From: Phytophthora sp. 'mugwort'
Lineage: Eukaryota; Oomycota; Peronosporomycetes; Peronosporales; Peronosporaceae
Assembly (NCBI GenBank): GCA_033558025.1
Contig: JAUCEF010000007.1
Coordinates: 9,610,001 to 9,674,000 of the forward strand
Reading direction: 5' to 3'
Length of the DNA stretch: 64,000 nt
The notes under the pieces were generated by a model, which saw nothing but the letters and a program-made list of their open reading frames with translations, was not told the origin of the DNA and did not search any database. Positions within the stretch are counted from its first letter, which is position 1. Each line of letters begins with the position of its first letter. Positions 23,155-33,689 of this stretch are shown piece after piece. The position numbers and the translations under genes were made by a program.

Positions 23155-23275
23155 TACGGATCGCACTTAGACGAAAGATACAGTTAGGTACGAATCGCAA
23201 CTAGGTAAGAAACACCTTTAGGTACGAATCGCACCTAGACAAGAAACATCTTTAGGTACGAATCGTACTTAAAAG
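23155..23275 (+). repeat. 34-bp tandem repeat in LTR-like leader
   Basis: Units start at 23155, 23189, 23223 and 23257, each with a 'tacgaatcgca'-type core ('tacggatcgca' and 'tacgaatcgta' variants) followed by a 'ctagacaagaaacat'-like segment. The spacing is exactly 34 bp and there are no unique spacers. Confidence 0.9.
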
Positions 23276-24109
23276 GAGACATGGCGTGAGAACCACCATT
23301 GAGAAAACGGTGCTTAAGGGGTGCATTAATTAGATAGTTTACAGTAGTAGGATAGGAGCATGTTAATAAAGACTCAGTTGAAAGCTAATCTAGATGTTCG
23401 CAAGTCGTGGGAACCCTGTCCCACGGACTATCGGAATCCAGGCGTTCCTTGTGCGACAAGAAGATAGAGACGCAGGGCGTCTGTCTCGGTTAGAAGCTAC
23501 GCTTCCTCAGGCCAGAGTGTGTGACCCCGTTACACCTTGTAGCACTTGTAGTCAATCCCGCGACCGTCGCGAATTGCTACAGCAATCAAGTTCTCTTTGA
23601 GTATGGAAGACTCGGGAGTCGAGTGCCGTCTCGCCAAGACTTCCCTCAACTCTCGGATGCCCACTGGGCCACCTTAGAGAAGATGGTTAGCCTTCTAGGC
23701 GAGCAGGCTTTCGCTGGATTCCCCTCAATCTCTGCGGAAGAGCTGAGAGCCCGCGTTGAGCTTTTTGAAAGTACAAGACCTCACGCATCGCACATGTGAA
23801 CGCCGCAGCCCAAGAAGCGCGCGACAGTACGGGCGGATGCCAAGAGCGCAGTTCAATCCGCTGCGCGGGAGTCGCTACTTCGCTTCGCGACAAGGATCGA
23901 CGAAGGCGGTCAAGATGACGGTTCCCAAATTCGACGGGAAGGAGTCCGACAGCCTGGTCTTCTGGATTCGCGAGATCGAGATCGCGCTGAGCGCGGGACC
24001 GATCTATGATGCGAGATCTCAAGTTGCCTTCGCCCTGTCCAAACTGGGAGGTCGAGCACATGCATGAGCTATGGCTCGGAGAGACTCGTCGCCTTGGTAT
24101 TTTCACACC

Positions 24110-24175
24110 AAATTCTTGCGGAGCTCCTGTTCCATGAACGATGATGTTCGTGGAACAGGAGCTCCGCAAGAATTT
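24110..24175. repeat. Perfect 25-bp inverted repeat in gag relic
   Basis: Arms 24110-24134 and 24151-24175 are exact reverse complements, starting 'aaattcttgcgg' and ending 'ccgcaagaattt'. Inside, 'gaac' (24136-24139) and 'gttc' (24146-24149) extend the stem after one mismatch, leaving a 6-nt loop. As in the hairpin at 12969-13030, it sits inside Gypsy gag coding sequence and interrupts the frame. Confidence 0.95.
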
Positions 24176-24759
24176 CCTGTTGGCCAACCTGGCGTATCGC
24201 CATCGCTCCCTGTTCTTGCGATGCAAGCAAGGCAGGCGTTCCCTCCAAGACTAGCTCATGGAACTGCAAAACCTGGAAGCGGCTATGGCCGGAGCTCCCC
24301 TCTCGGAGGACATGAAGGTCACGATGCTCATGGACGGTGTACGCACGGGTCCGGTGCGAACGGAGCTCGTTCGGCGTCAACCCAAGACCTTCAGTGAGGC
24401 AGTACACCTGGCTCTGCTTGAAGACCAGTGTGTGCGTTCTACACAGGTGCATGCTGGTCCTTCGGACTCGTCTGAGAGCCCCACCCCATGGCGATCTCTT
24501 CTGCTGAGTCGGCTCGACTCTCTTCGAAGAAACCACGAGCGAGTGGTCGCTGCTTCGGCTTCAACGAAGTAGGCCACTTCCGTCGCAATTTCCCGACAAC
24601 CCCGCGGCGAGTTAACCGTGGCGAGGCCACCTCGGCGTCGCCGTCGCTCAATGTAATTGAGTCCGACTTGTCGGAAAACGACGGCTCCCAGTAGGTGCGG
24701 CACGCCCTGCTGGAAGACTCCGCTCATTCCGGTCAATAGTGGCTTCGCCAGCTTGGAGG

Positions 24760-26478
24760 AGCAAGTCCCTACTGGACTTGGTGGATCTCTTCTGTGAGGC
24801 ATCGGGCATGGAGATGAACAAGAACAAGACCGTAGTGCTGCCGTTCCACCCCTGGAACAGTGAAACCGACAGCATCCGTGGGCACTACAGCAATTGAGAC
24901 TAAAGGTTGTTGGGAACAACGACTCGGCTAAACTGCTTGGTATATACTACGGTCCCAAGCTCACAGACGCGGCACGTCTACAGCACATATTGGCGGACAT
25001 GCAGACAAGGTGTTCACTGTGGAAGTACCGGGCACGCACTCTGCGAGGACAAGTGGTCATCCTACAACAGATCATCTTGCCTGTTCTCTGGTACACGGCC
25101 AGTGTCTGCTACATACCTGAAACTGGTTTCCAAGACCAAGTCCAGGACATGATAGTACGGTTCATGACCCAGTCTTCTACGATGAACATCGTGCCCCGAG
25201 CTTGGTGGACGTTACCCATGCACATGGGAGGCCTCGGCTTAACGCCTGTGAAAACGATGATCGAGGGACTCCAACTAAACATGCTCTGCTAGCTGCTCAT
25301 GGCCGTACGCCAGTCACCGGATGATGTGCCCTCATGGGCCGCCCCAGTCATTGCGCTGTTTGACTCCGTGATGAAACCTTGGGGACGCGACTTTCACATC
25401 TTGTACGCGCCGGTCTGGAACAGCCCTCATCATGTGGTGTCTCGACGGCTAAGACGATGGAGACTGCTTGATTTGTATTGGCACAATGTTCTCTTCCTTT
25501 GGAACACCAAACTGCGCCCCAAGATCACTCGCAAGATGACCAAGTTTGACAAGTTGACAGTGCCGCTGCTGGACAACGTGGATATCACGACTGCAACCAA
25601 GACGCCCAAGACCCTGCAAGCCGCAAACCTGGAAATTGTCCAAGACCTATTCGCTTAAAAGTTTATCGGATATCTGACTTGTTTGAGCTTAGTGGAAACC
25701 CGCCTCAAGCCGCCAAGCTATTCCAAGTCATCCGTGAGCATGGCCAGCCTGGGCGTGCTAACAGCGTGAGCTTCTGCGGATCTTTCTTAACTAAGATTGA
25801 CTCGCTGTTACGACCGTTGGCCAACATGCCCATTGGACCCCGCCCCAAGCCACACTACGGCTGCGCACTCCATACTTGGAGCTTCAGTGGCTATGAAGTC
25901 GCTGATCTCACGGTGTCGTTACTACGCAAGCTCCTGGTTCAGTACAAGGTACCCGGCCTGCCAACGACTGCACTTGGCCTTGAACAAGCGCCTCCCCCAA
26001 ATGTATGGGGCAGGGACCTAAAGATGAACAAGCACCTACTACCAGTGAACGCGGACTTGCTGTACAGACTTCAGCACAACGCACTTTGGGTGGGCTTTAG
26101 GCTGCAGCACGTGCCATTCGCTATGGCTCGCTGCCATCATGGGTGTGGAGTCATTGAAACCGTCCCCCATCTCTTTTGGTATTGTGACTTTGCGGCAACC
26201 GTATGGGCGGAATGGCTTGAGGTGTTCCAACAGTGGTTTGAGTCTCCCATTGAGTGGGCTACTGTGGTCTACTTCGCGGACATCATGCCTACGCCCGAGC
26301 CAAAAAAGACTTTGGTTACAGCCTCTTTGCGGTCTTCCACATAGTGAGAGTTGTGGTACTTCGCTGCCTATGGACGCACCGCAATGACATCCGCTTCCAC
26401 GAGTATGAACCAAGTCTCATCGGCGTCAAGGCTCGGGTGCACGCCTTGATTGACCTTCATGTTGCTGCCTTATGGTAG
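24760..26478 (+). mobile_element. 3' part of a LINE (non-LTR) retrotransposon
   Basis: Just after the gag relic the frame 'DLVDLFCEASGMEMNKNK' appears (RT palm/thumb of LINEs), followed by 'AKLLGIYYGP' and a long C-terminal region (24894-25292, 25299-25658, 25679-26344, to 26478). Near 26130-26200 'CHHGCGVIETVPHLFWYC' is the zf-RVT Cys/His motif typical of LINE ORF2 ends, and 'LRCLWTHRNDIRFHE' follows near 26360. The stops between pieces (25292, 25658, 26344) show it is inactive. The endonuclease and the N-terminal RT are absent, as expected of a 5'-truncated LINE. Confidence 0.85.
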
Positions 26479-27090
26479 GCAACCCAGGCGCAAGCAATAA
26501 GACAGTCCTCGCAGGTGAGTAGGCAACTACACACCTTATTGCGAGGACTGCCTGTGTCGGCACCCTTCGACGACAATGGCCCAAGCGACCACGAGGCGGA
26601 AGCCCGTCAGCGGGACTCCTTACTCGCGGACATGTTGAACCACGACAGGGAAGAGACGTCCGGAGCGTTGGCGACCTTCACGACTGCAGATTCAAGCGAT
26701 CGCGGGGTGGAAACCCGTCAGCGGGGCTCCTTTCCCGCGGCCATGTTGAACCGTAGCCGGGAAGAGACGCCTGTGACCCGAAGGTAAGGCCACAAGCTCA
26801 AGGCTTCATCCCGATGTCTTGCAATCCGTCGCCAGCGTGCTCGGCTATTACTGGCTTCAGTCTCCACCACTTTCACGGCCATACGCCATGTTCCCGGCTC
26901 CATTTGCCGATCGCTTAGCGGGCGTTGCCTTATGTCTGCTGTACCCGAAGGCGGTGTGGATCTTTGAACCCAGGCGGGGCACCACGTTGGCGGCGGACAG
27001 GCGGGTGAAGAACGCGACACGCTACAGACACTTACGCGTGTTATGGCATGCACGACATCAGTGGACTACTCTTTGGATCGAGGTCTAGAG
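26479..27090. other. LINE 3' flank, no gene
   Basis: Short frames here have no motif. Near 26495-26550 an imperfect inverted pair ('cagtcctcgca' and 'tgcgaggactg') encloses about 30 nt. A direct repeat with 'gcggaagcccgtcagcggg' near 26595 and 'gtggaaacccgtcagcggg' near 26705 gives two similar peptide units, period about 110 bp. This may be the LINE 3' untranslated region. Confidence 0.4.
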
Positions 27091-27099
27091 CGGGGCCAC

Positions 27100-27432
27100 A
27101 CTCCCGAACCGTGTACTACCAGGCCTACAAGCCCATGAGACGACGACTGGGAGGCTTTGCCCCTATAAACCATGACCCACATCTCTCCTACTGAAGTGCC
27201 CGGTCAAGCAGTCTCAAGAACTACCGGGTCTAACCGTGCTTCCAGGCCTACAGCCCATGAGACGGCGCCCAGTAGCCCCCAAGACCACCAGTCCAGTCAC
27301 AAGACCAGATATCCCAACCTTCGCGGCCAAAACCCAACCATCGTCCGAAAGGTCTGGTCGGCCCGGGGATTGAACCCTGGCCGCTTCCGTCCGACCCTGG
27401 ATGCCTAACCAGCTGAGCTATCTGAGCTCACT
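27100..27432 (-). repeat. tRNA-derived SINE-like element
   Basis: On the minus strand an A box ('tagctcagctgg', 27409-27420) and a B box ('gggttcaatccc', 27366-27377) are spaced as in a pol III promoter. The segment from about 27395 to 27353 can pair 'ggtcgg' with 'ccgacc' around the B-box arm, but the 5' half does not form a matching acceptor or D stem. This is therefore a tRNA-related promoter head rather than a tRNA. Downstream to about 27100 lie two copies of a roughly 45-bp unit containing 'catgggctgtaggcctgg' (plus-strand positions near 27125 and 27245). Oomycete SINEs with tRNA-like heads are known; family assignment is not possible here. Confidence 0.6.
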
Positions 27433-27907
27433 AGAAGTAGGTGGCTCACCACCACCTGGTTCATCGGGTTATACTTGGTTTTTGTATAGACCCCATCGGA
27501 AAGGTCCTGCAAATGTCCAACTCGGCCCAGAGACGTCTCCGGACGTCCACCAGTTTCCTCCTGGACACTAAAACGAATCTCAGTGTACCCATTTTCGAGA
27601 AAATGGACCTTTTTTGGACTCAAATTGGGTAGTTCGTACCAAGTTTTGGGTCCGCATGACACTCAAATTGATCCCAAATAGCCAAGTAGGGTAGATAAGT
27701 AGGTTGCTTACTAGCCTTAACGTGTAATGTATTTTTGTTGATCTACTGATACAGGCCTTCGGGGGGTTAACAATCAGCCTTCTTCAACGTGAAGACCGCG
27801 TCCATTGTTTCCTGTGCGGTCATGGCGCTCCACGGTCCCGGACGACCCCCGCAGTACGCGAGCAGCGTGGACAACCTGTCGCGCTCGCGAATCCGCTGCA
27901 CGCTTCC

Positions 27908-28088
27908 TGCTAAACTAGCTGCCTATTAGGTAAGCCGTCAGTTTATAAGTGAGGAGGACACGCGTCCTCCTCGCCACTAACATCCCTCGGCAATATAAAT
28001 GCTACTAATTAAGTGCCCTTAAATTGTAAGATGCGTGAAGCTTTTTATTGGCTACAGCTCTGACCAATCAAAAGTAGCTTAAAGTTCA
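27908..28088 (-). repeat. Copia 3' LTR (left copy)
   Basis: It matches 33511-33689 over its length, including the unusual inner palindrome 'gaggaggacacgcgtcctcctc', which is shared by both copies. The inner end is degraded ('taaagttca' against 'tcttaaca'). Confidence 0.9.
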
Positions 28089-28865
28089 AGCACGTCTTAC
28101 TATCCCTTCTGTGGTCGCATATGACTTGCTTTATCCTCAATCAAGTTTCGACCTTTCGTTTCGAACAATACTTCTCAAAAATGTTGGCTCTTAATAGTAA
28201 ACACATCCCATCCTTCTTTTCGTTAATCTCATATGAAAAGGCGTTCCCTAAATCAAGTTGCGACTTTTCAAAAATAACATGCGACTCTTCGTGTCGCGAC
28301 CTTTCGCAGAATAGGCAATCCACAATTGATGGTTCCTATTATAGTTAGCATCACTCAAATTTTGGACAGCCCATTGCAATTTCCCTATTTTATAAATTGT
28401 AACACCACAAAATTGTGTCCCCATCAAATACCTAATTCCTTATGATTTCTTATTTCCTTATGGTCTCTGCCTTTTAACGCCTCTCTCCTTTGTGCCTTTG
28501 CTGACAGCACTTGCCACCAGCTCATTCACTTTCAGTTTTGCACTTACAAGTTCTGGTTCGACTAAGCGCCTCTGGCCGCTTTCAAACCCTTCGGGGGGCT
28601 ACGACAAACACAGTTAAAAAATCAGGAGCAATCCTGTGGCACCACCGTTCAGAGGCCGGTGGAGCGCGCGTGGCACGGTTCCAATTAGCCGCATTAACCT
28701 CGGCTGCGATCAACGATCGGCTCTGGTTGTGCTTGTGCCATGTTATCGTGGTGTGTCATAGTCTAATCTTTAACCTTTGAACTTTTACGCAACTGAGTGT
28801 TAATCAACATCATAACGTTACGTCTTATTGTTCGCTTTAACCGCATAAGTCTTTGCCCTTGGTGC

Positions 28866-29003
28866 ACTTCAACTTGAGACGGACGGCTTTGGATATGCCA
28901 CATGGTTGATCTTCAATTTTGAGAAATACCTTTGACTTCAACTTGAGTCGGATGGCTTTGGATTATGCCACATGGCGGATCTCTAACTTCAAAGTATCTT
29001 TTG
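28866..29003 (-). repeat. 69-bp direct repeat in Copia 3' region
   Basis: Two copies of a segment with 'acttcaacttgag' and 'ggctttgga(t)tatgccacatgg' start at 28866 and 28935. They lie between the pol stop and the 3' LTR. The function is unknown. Confidence 0.8.
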
Positions 29004-29074
29004 ATCCAATGCAGCGACAGCACACAGACCCAAACCTATTGTGGAAAGGGGAGGCTTAGGTTCTTAACCCCCCA

Positions 29075-32000
29075 TTAGACTTCTAAGTTTCTCAAACTGA
29101 GACTGAGGCAATGCATCGTGAGGACATCTGCTATCATACCATTCGTCTTGCAGTATGATACTACTATTCGTCCCTTATCATAAATCTCCCTAGCATATAA
29201 CCCTTTAATATCAATGTGTTTTGTTAATGAATGATTAACTGGGTCCCTAGTAATACTAATCGCACCCTTATTATCACACCAACATACTATGGGTTGGGTT
29301 TGTTTAAATCCTAGGTCCTCTAATAATACCCATAACCACTCACTCTCTTTAATCCCTTCACTGGCAGCTGTTAGCTCTACCTGCGCTGTGTGGAGGCTTA
29401 CCGTACTTTTTCTTGAACTTTTCCAAGTAATACACGCATCTGCCATAATACTCACATACCCAGCACTGGTTTTCTGTTTTCATTAGCATTCGCGAAGCTC
29501 GCGTCTGTGTACAGTTCATATATTCACCCCCCCCCCCCCCCCTCCTACATTTCCCGTCAAATATGAGACCGTACTTCGACGTTCCTTTCAGATACTTTAG
29601 TACTCTCTGGGCTGCCTTGTAATGGCTCTTATTATAGCACGACAGAAACTTATTAAACTCTCTGATAGCATTTGCTGTGTCAGGACGTGTACCACGAACA
29701 AGGTACATCAATGATCCCACTAAACCTCTATAATCGAATGGTTGAGCTGAGATCTGCTCTGGGCTTAACTTCTCCTTTTTCTCAAGTACTACACTTTTTG
29801 ACTGTAGAGTTGGCTCTGAGTTACACTCAGTCAAATCAAACTTTTGTAGTAAGTCCACAAGATATTTGTGTGGGATATGCTTAGTATCTTATTGGCCCGG
29901 TCGCGCTTAATCTCCATTTTCAGGAAATAGTGGATTCACCCAGGTCCTTCATGGTAAATCTCAACACCAATGGGGCTTTCACCTTTTGCATCAATACCAT
30001 ACTACTCGCAGCGATAGTAAAATCGTCCACATAGACGCAAACGAGTACTATATGCGTCACTCTATTAACCTCCCAATTTTAACGGTACAAACAGTCCTCC
30101 TTTTTGCACCGACAGAACCCTATGCTTACCAAGAACTTATTGAGGAGCACATACCATATGAGTGGGGCCTGTTTGAGCCCATATAGGCTCTTCTTTAGTT
30201 TGCACACGCTAGACGCGTCACCATGCCTAAACCCATGCGGTTGTTGCATATAAATATCCTTAATGAATAATACATTAAGGAAGGCCGTAGAAACATCCAT
30301 TTGGTGGACGTGTAGATCCTTTATAGTTGATATTGCCAGTAGCGATCGCAATGATTCATATCTAGCTACCGGTGAAAATATCTCATTATTATTAAAATCA
30401 ACATCCTGGCTTTGTGTATTTCCCCTTACAACTAATCTTGCCTTAAACCGCTCAACTGTGCCATCTGGGTTATATTTTACATCAAATACCCAGTGACAGC
30501 CTAATGTTTTGCGACCTTTAGGTAAAGGTACTATTCCCCACGTATCATTAGTAACTAATGCCTGAGATCAATCTGTAGCGCAGTCTCCCACTGTTTGGCA
30601 TATGGCCCTTATCTTGCTTCCTTTATTGATTTCGGAATTGGTATCACTTTTCTGCTAATTGTGGCAGCGTTGATTGATACAACATAGTCTCTGAAACGGA
30701 AGTTTGGTTGCCGTCTACGATGGCTTCGTGGGATAGGAAGAACAGATGTGCGCTGTTCCTCAGCTCCCACGTTTCGGTGCCCCCCCCCCCCCCCCCGCGC
30801 AGCCTCTTCATTAGTAATCTTTCGTCGCTTTTCAGGCACATTCGTGTCAATTTTTCGCTCCCTTTCCCTATTCACATATTTCTAGGACACTATCCTCGTT
30901 TAGAGTAATTTCCCCTGATGAAAATGACAGTGATATTAGTCCTTCAGTATACGTTGTCCCGACTTTACGTCGTGAGCAATGAGGCACCTATTTCCTTCTA
31001 CATCAAGTAGTCGGTATCTTTTATAACTATCAGACAGACCGAGTAATTGCATTCTATAGCTCTCTCATTAAGCTTCTGATTGGCTCGTTGTGAGCGTAGC
31101 ATGTGATGCACCAAATTCATAGGCCTATTCCCGTTGGTTTTGTGCCAAATAGTGCCTCGTATGGGCAATTACCGTTTAGTCGGGCTGTTGGTATCCTGTT
31201 ATTTACTGCCATCATATATTTCAGCGCCTTCGGCCATCATTTTGCTGCCATACCGGACCCTATTAGGGCGCACCTCACTTTGCCCATTATTGTCAGATGT
31301 GTTTCTTTCAGCAGATCCATTTCTACCTGAACTTAACATTGGGCTGTTGGTACACAAGCCCATTCCTGTTACAGTAGTTCTTAAGAATATTATTGACAAA
31401 TTCAGTACCGCCATCTGTCCTTATACGTTTTACTCTATATGGGAATTGTTTCTCCAGTTGCTTAATAAGGCTTTTCACTATAGTCCCTCTTTGAGTGACT
31501 TCATCACAGAGTACCATTTTTTTTTATAAGCCGTGGCAGCATCCACTACTGCTAAGGCATACTTGTGTCCAGTAGTAGTATACAGACCTTGAAGCTTTTG
31601 TTTTTCCTACGGATTCCATGTGCACCGTATGCAAGGGGACAGTTGTCTTTTCTGCAACCATATTCCTGTACGACATCCGTCTTAAATTCGCTAGTTCACA
31701 TGTTCTGCAAAAAAGGGTGCTTTTTCCATTTCTCGTCGTGATAGCTGTGGCGCACCTTTGATAACGCCTCCAGCCAGGATGTTCATTAACCTGACTTTTC
31801 CGACATGACCTAGTCTTAAGTGCCACTCCTTTAGCGTTTTATGAACTACCAACTGGTTATTTCTACCAACAGGTAGTACCCTAGCATTACTATCAGATTG
31901 TCTGCTTGGTAGATAATACACTTCATCTATTGCTACCACAGCAAATATGAATCGGTTATTACTATCAAGGAAATACAAGTACTCCCCTGTTTTAGTCTGA

Positions 32001-33484
32001 ATACGATGATACCCTTGTGTGGCTAAAATAATATGCACTGAGCAAGTTACTACCGCACTCTTTATCAAAGGCAACATTTTCTACTGAGATATCACTATAG
32101 TAACCTCTGGGTTTGAGAATACTAAATCTCACTGTTCCTTGTAACTTGGTTGATGTGGTGCCTCCGTTTCCGTACTCGAATGTATGCGTTCGTCCTTTGC
32201 CAAGCTGGCTAAACCACCTTCTAGCCGAGCTTATTGCGCGTCCAGCCCCTGTATCAGCCACCCATAGTTTGTCAGTTACTTTTAGCTGCTTCAACCTAAA
32301 TAAATATCCAGGAAATCTTCTCCGTACCTCATTGTCAACGCCCGTTGGGGTCATCGGAACCTGATTTTTGCTACCTTCACTCGCTGGACAGCTTCCTTGT
32401 ACTCAAATTCGTCCGCCTCCAGAATCGTCTTTTCCAGCCGGGAGTCGGAAGCGGCAGTTTCAGCCGGAGCCCTGTCTTCGTTCTGGTTACTCGCAACCTT
32501 CCCGGTAGTCGGCTTGACTCCCTTCTTGACCGTCATCAGCCGTTTTCTTCTTTGCAAGAGGTGTAGCCCGGATGTTCGACCGGAATAACTTACCACCAGG
32601 CCTCTTAGGATTGTGATCCTCTGCCATCACTGGACAGTCCTTCTTCTAGTGGCCACCTTCAAAGTAGTAGAAGCACTCACGCGATGATGGCTCGGCAGAT
32701 TCTTCCTTGCTTCGTTTCATCCCCGTAAGCTTTTCGACACGTTGATAGCCATCGGGCGTCTCTTCTCAGTTAGCATACTGATTTCCTTCCTCGAACGATC
32801 ACCAAATACACGACGAAGGCTCACTTCAACGTTCTCGATCGTAAACCACTCCTCAGTCATGCTGATGGAACTTCCCCAAAATTCACTTGGGAGAATGGCC
32901 AGCACTTCCATGCACAACCACGCCTCCGTAATCATGTCCTTCCCAACCAGACCCCTCATCTTCCGATTGATGTCGTTACAAAGCTTCTTCAACTGGGCGA
33001 ATAGGGTACCCAAATTTATCCAGTTTGACGTGGTAAGGTGCTCCCACTGGCGATGCAGCTCGATTACGCCCACTGCATCCCCAAGCCCGTACTTCTGCTC
33101 GAGCTCCTTCCATTGTTACAAGGACTAATCTTGGACACTTAATCGGATAACCCACTCAGAAAGACTTTAGGCAACGCCTGATTGAACAGGTTCAACAGCT
33201 CTGACCGAGCCCTAGTCCAGTGTTGGTGACGCCAACGGATAGCCTTTGCCTCTTCTTGGGTGACCTCCTCACTCACCGAATGACCGGCTTCTCAGGCTGC
33301 CATCTAGGAAGTCCATCATGACGAACGTAGCCTCGGGTTGGCCCTTTTCCAACCATCCACGCTGGTATTTTTCATCCAGCGTTTCAATGTGGGTAATCAC
33401 CTTATCCCTCCACATGGTATAGTCCTCCCCATTGAACCTCTCCAGGTCCAGGACTTGGTCACTCCTAGTGTGCCCTTTTACCAT
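29075..33484 (-). pseudogene. Copia gag-pol relic
   Basis: In minus-strand order: Gag starts at 33484 ('LDLERFNGEDYTMWRDKV') and continues near 33070-32720 ('QLKKLCNDINRKMRGL'). A damaged zinc knuckle follows near 32650, then protease 'LWVADTGAGRAISSARRW' (near 32265), the pre-integrase 'LKEWHLRLGHVGKVRLM' (near 31800), integrase 'YRVKRIRTDGGTEFVNNI' (near 31390), RT 'VHQMDVSTAFLNVLF' and 'KLKKSLYGLKQAP' (near 30290-30170), and RNase H 'YRGLVGSLMYLVRGTRPD' (29730) and 'WCDNKGAISITRDPVNHS' (29280). Order PR-IN-RT-RH defines Copia. Stops separate nearly all blocks. Runs of 17 and 16 G (coding strand) at 30796-30780 and 29542-29527 coincide with frame breaks. Confidence 0.9.
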
Positions 33485-33510
33485 TGTTACGTCCCAGTAC
33501 GTATCTGAAA

Positions 33511-33689
33511 TGTTAAACTAGCTGCCTATTAGGTAAGGCGTCAGTTTATAAGTGAGGAGGACACGCGTCCTCCTCGCCACTAACATCCCTCGGCAATATA
33601 AATGCTACTAATTAAGTGCCCTTAAAAAGTAAGATGCGTGAAGCTTTTTATTGGCTACAGCTCTGACCAATCAAAATTAGCTCTTAACA
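33511..33689 (-). repeat. Copia 5' LTR (right copy)
   Basis: It starts TG and ends CA with short inverted termini TGTTAA/TTAACA. Gag's ATG (33484 on the minus strand) is only 26 nt inside the LTR, so leader and primer-binding site are very short. The 5' LTR would carry the element promoter on the minus strand. Confidence 0.92.

Larger units (their letters stand above)
23130..24715 (+). mobile_element. Second Gypsy-type element: LTR-like leader and gag relic
   Basis: A leader with four 34-bp tandem units and an 'ttaataaagact' polyadenylation-like site (23355-23370) is followed by gag pieces. These include 'LSDAHWATLEKMVSLLG' and 'ISAEELRARVELFESTRP' (23650-23790), 'MTVPKFDGKESDSLVFW' and 'EIALSAGPIYDARSQV' (23915-24030), 'AGAPLSEDMKVTMLMDGV' and 'KTFSEAVHLALLEDQ' (24285-24430), and a degraded zinc knuckle 'CFGFNEVGHFRRNFP', where two knuckle cysteines are lost, near 24560. 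The frame is broken several times. It ends abruptly where a LINE begins near 24760. Confidence 0.75.
27908..33689 (-). mobile_element. Ty1/Copia LTR retrotransposon, complete ends, decayed interior
   Basis: Two direct repeats, 27908-28088 and 33511-33689, bound a minus-strand Copia gag-pol relic. The right copy is 179 bp, starts TGTTAA and ends TTAACA; the left copy differs at about six sites, roughly 96% identity. Flanking 5-mers are cttcc (27903-27907) and ctccc (33690-33694), a target-site duplication with one change. The element lies inside the last exon of the coiled-coil gene. A pyrimidine run just inside the left LTR ('cttactatcccttct') would be the polypurine tract on the coding strand. 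Confidence 0.93.

Noticed and set aside
23155..23275. CRISPR-like array
   Set aside because: Units are contiguous 34-bp tandem repeats without unique spacers, in a eukaryotic retroelement leader.
27353..27432. Possible functional tRNA gene on the minus strand
   Set aside because: A and B boxes are good, but the 5' 'gctcaga' does not pair with the 3' end and the D stem does not close. Treated as a SINE-like head.
28121..28348. Small plus-strand frame inside the Copia element
   Set aside because: It is AT-rich, has no motif, and lies antisense to the element's 3' region.
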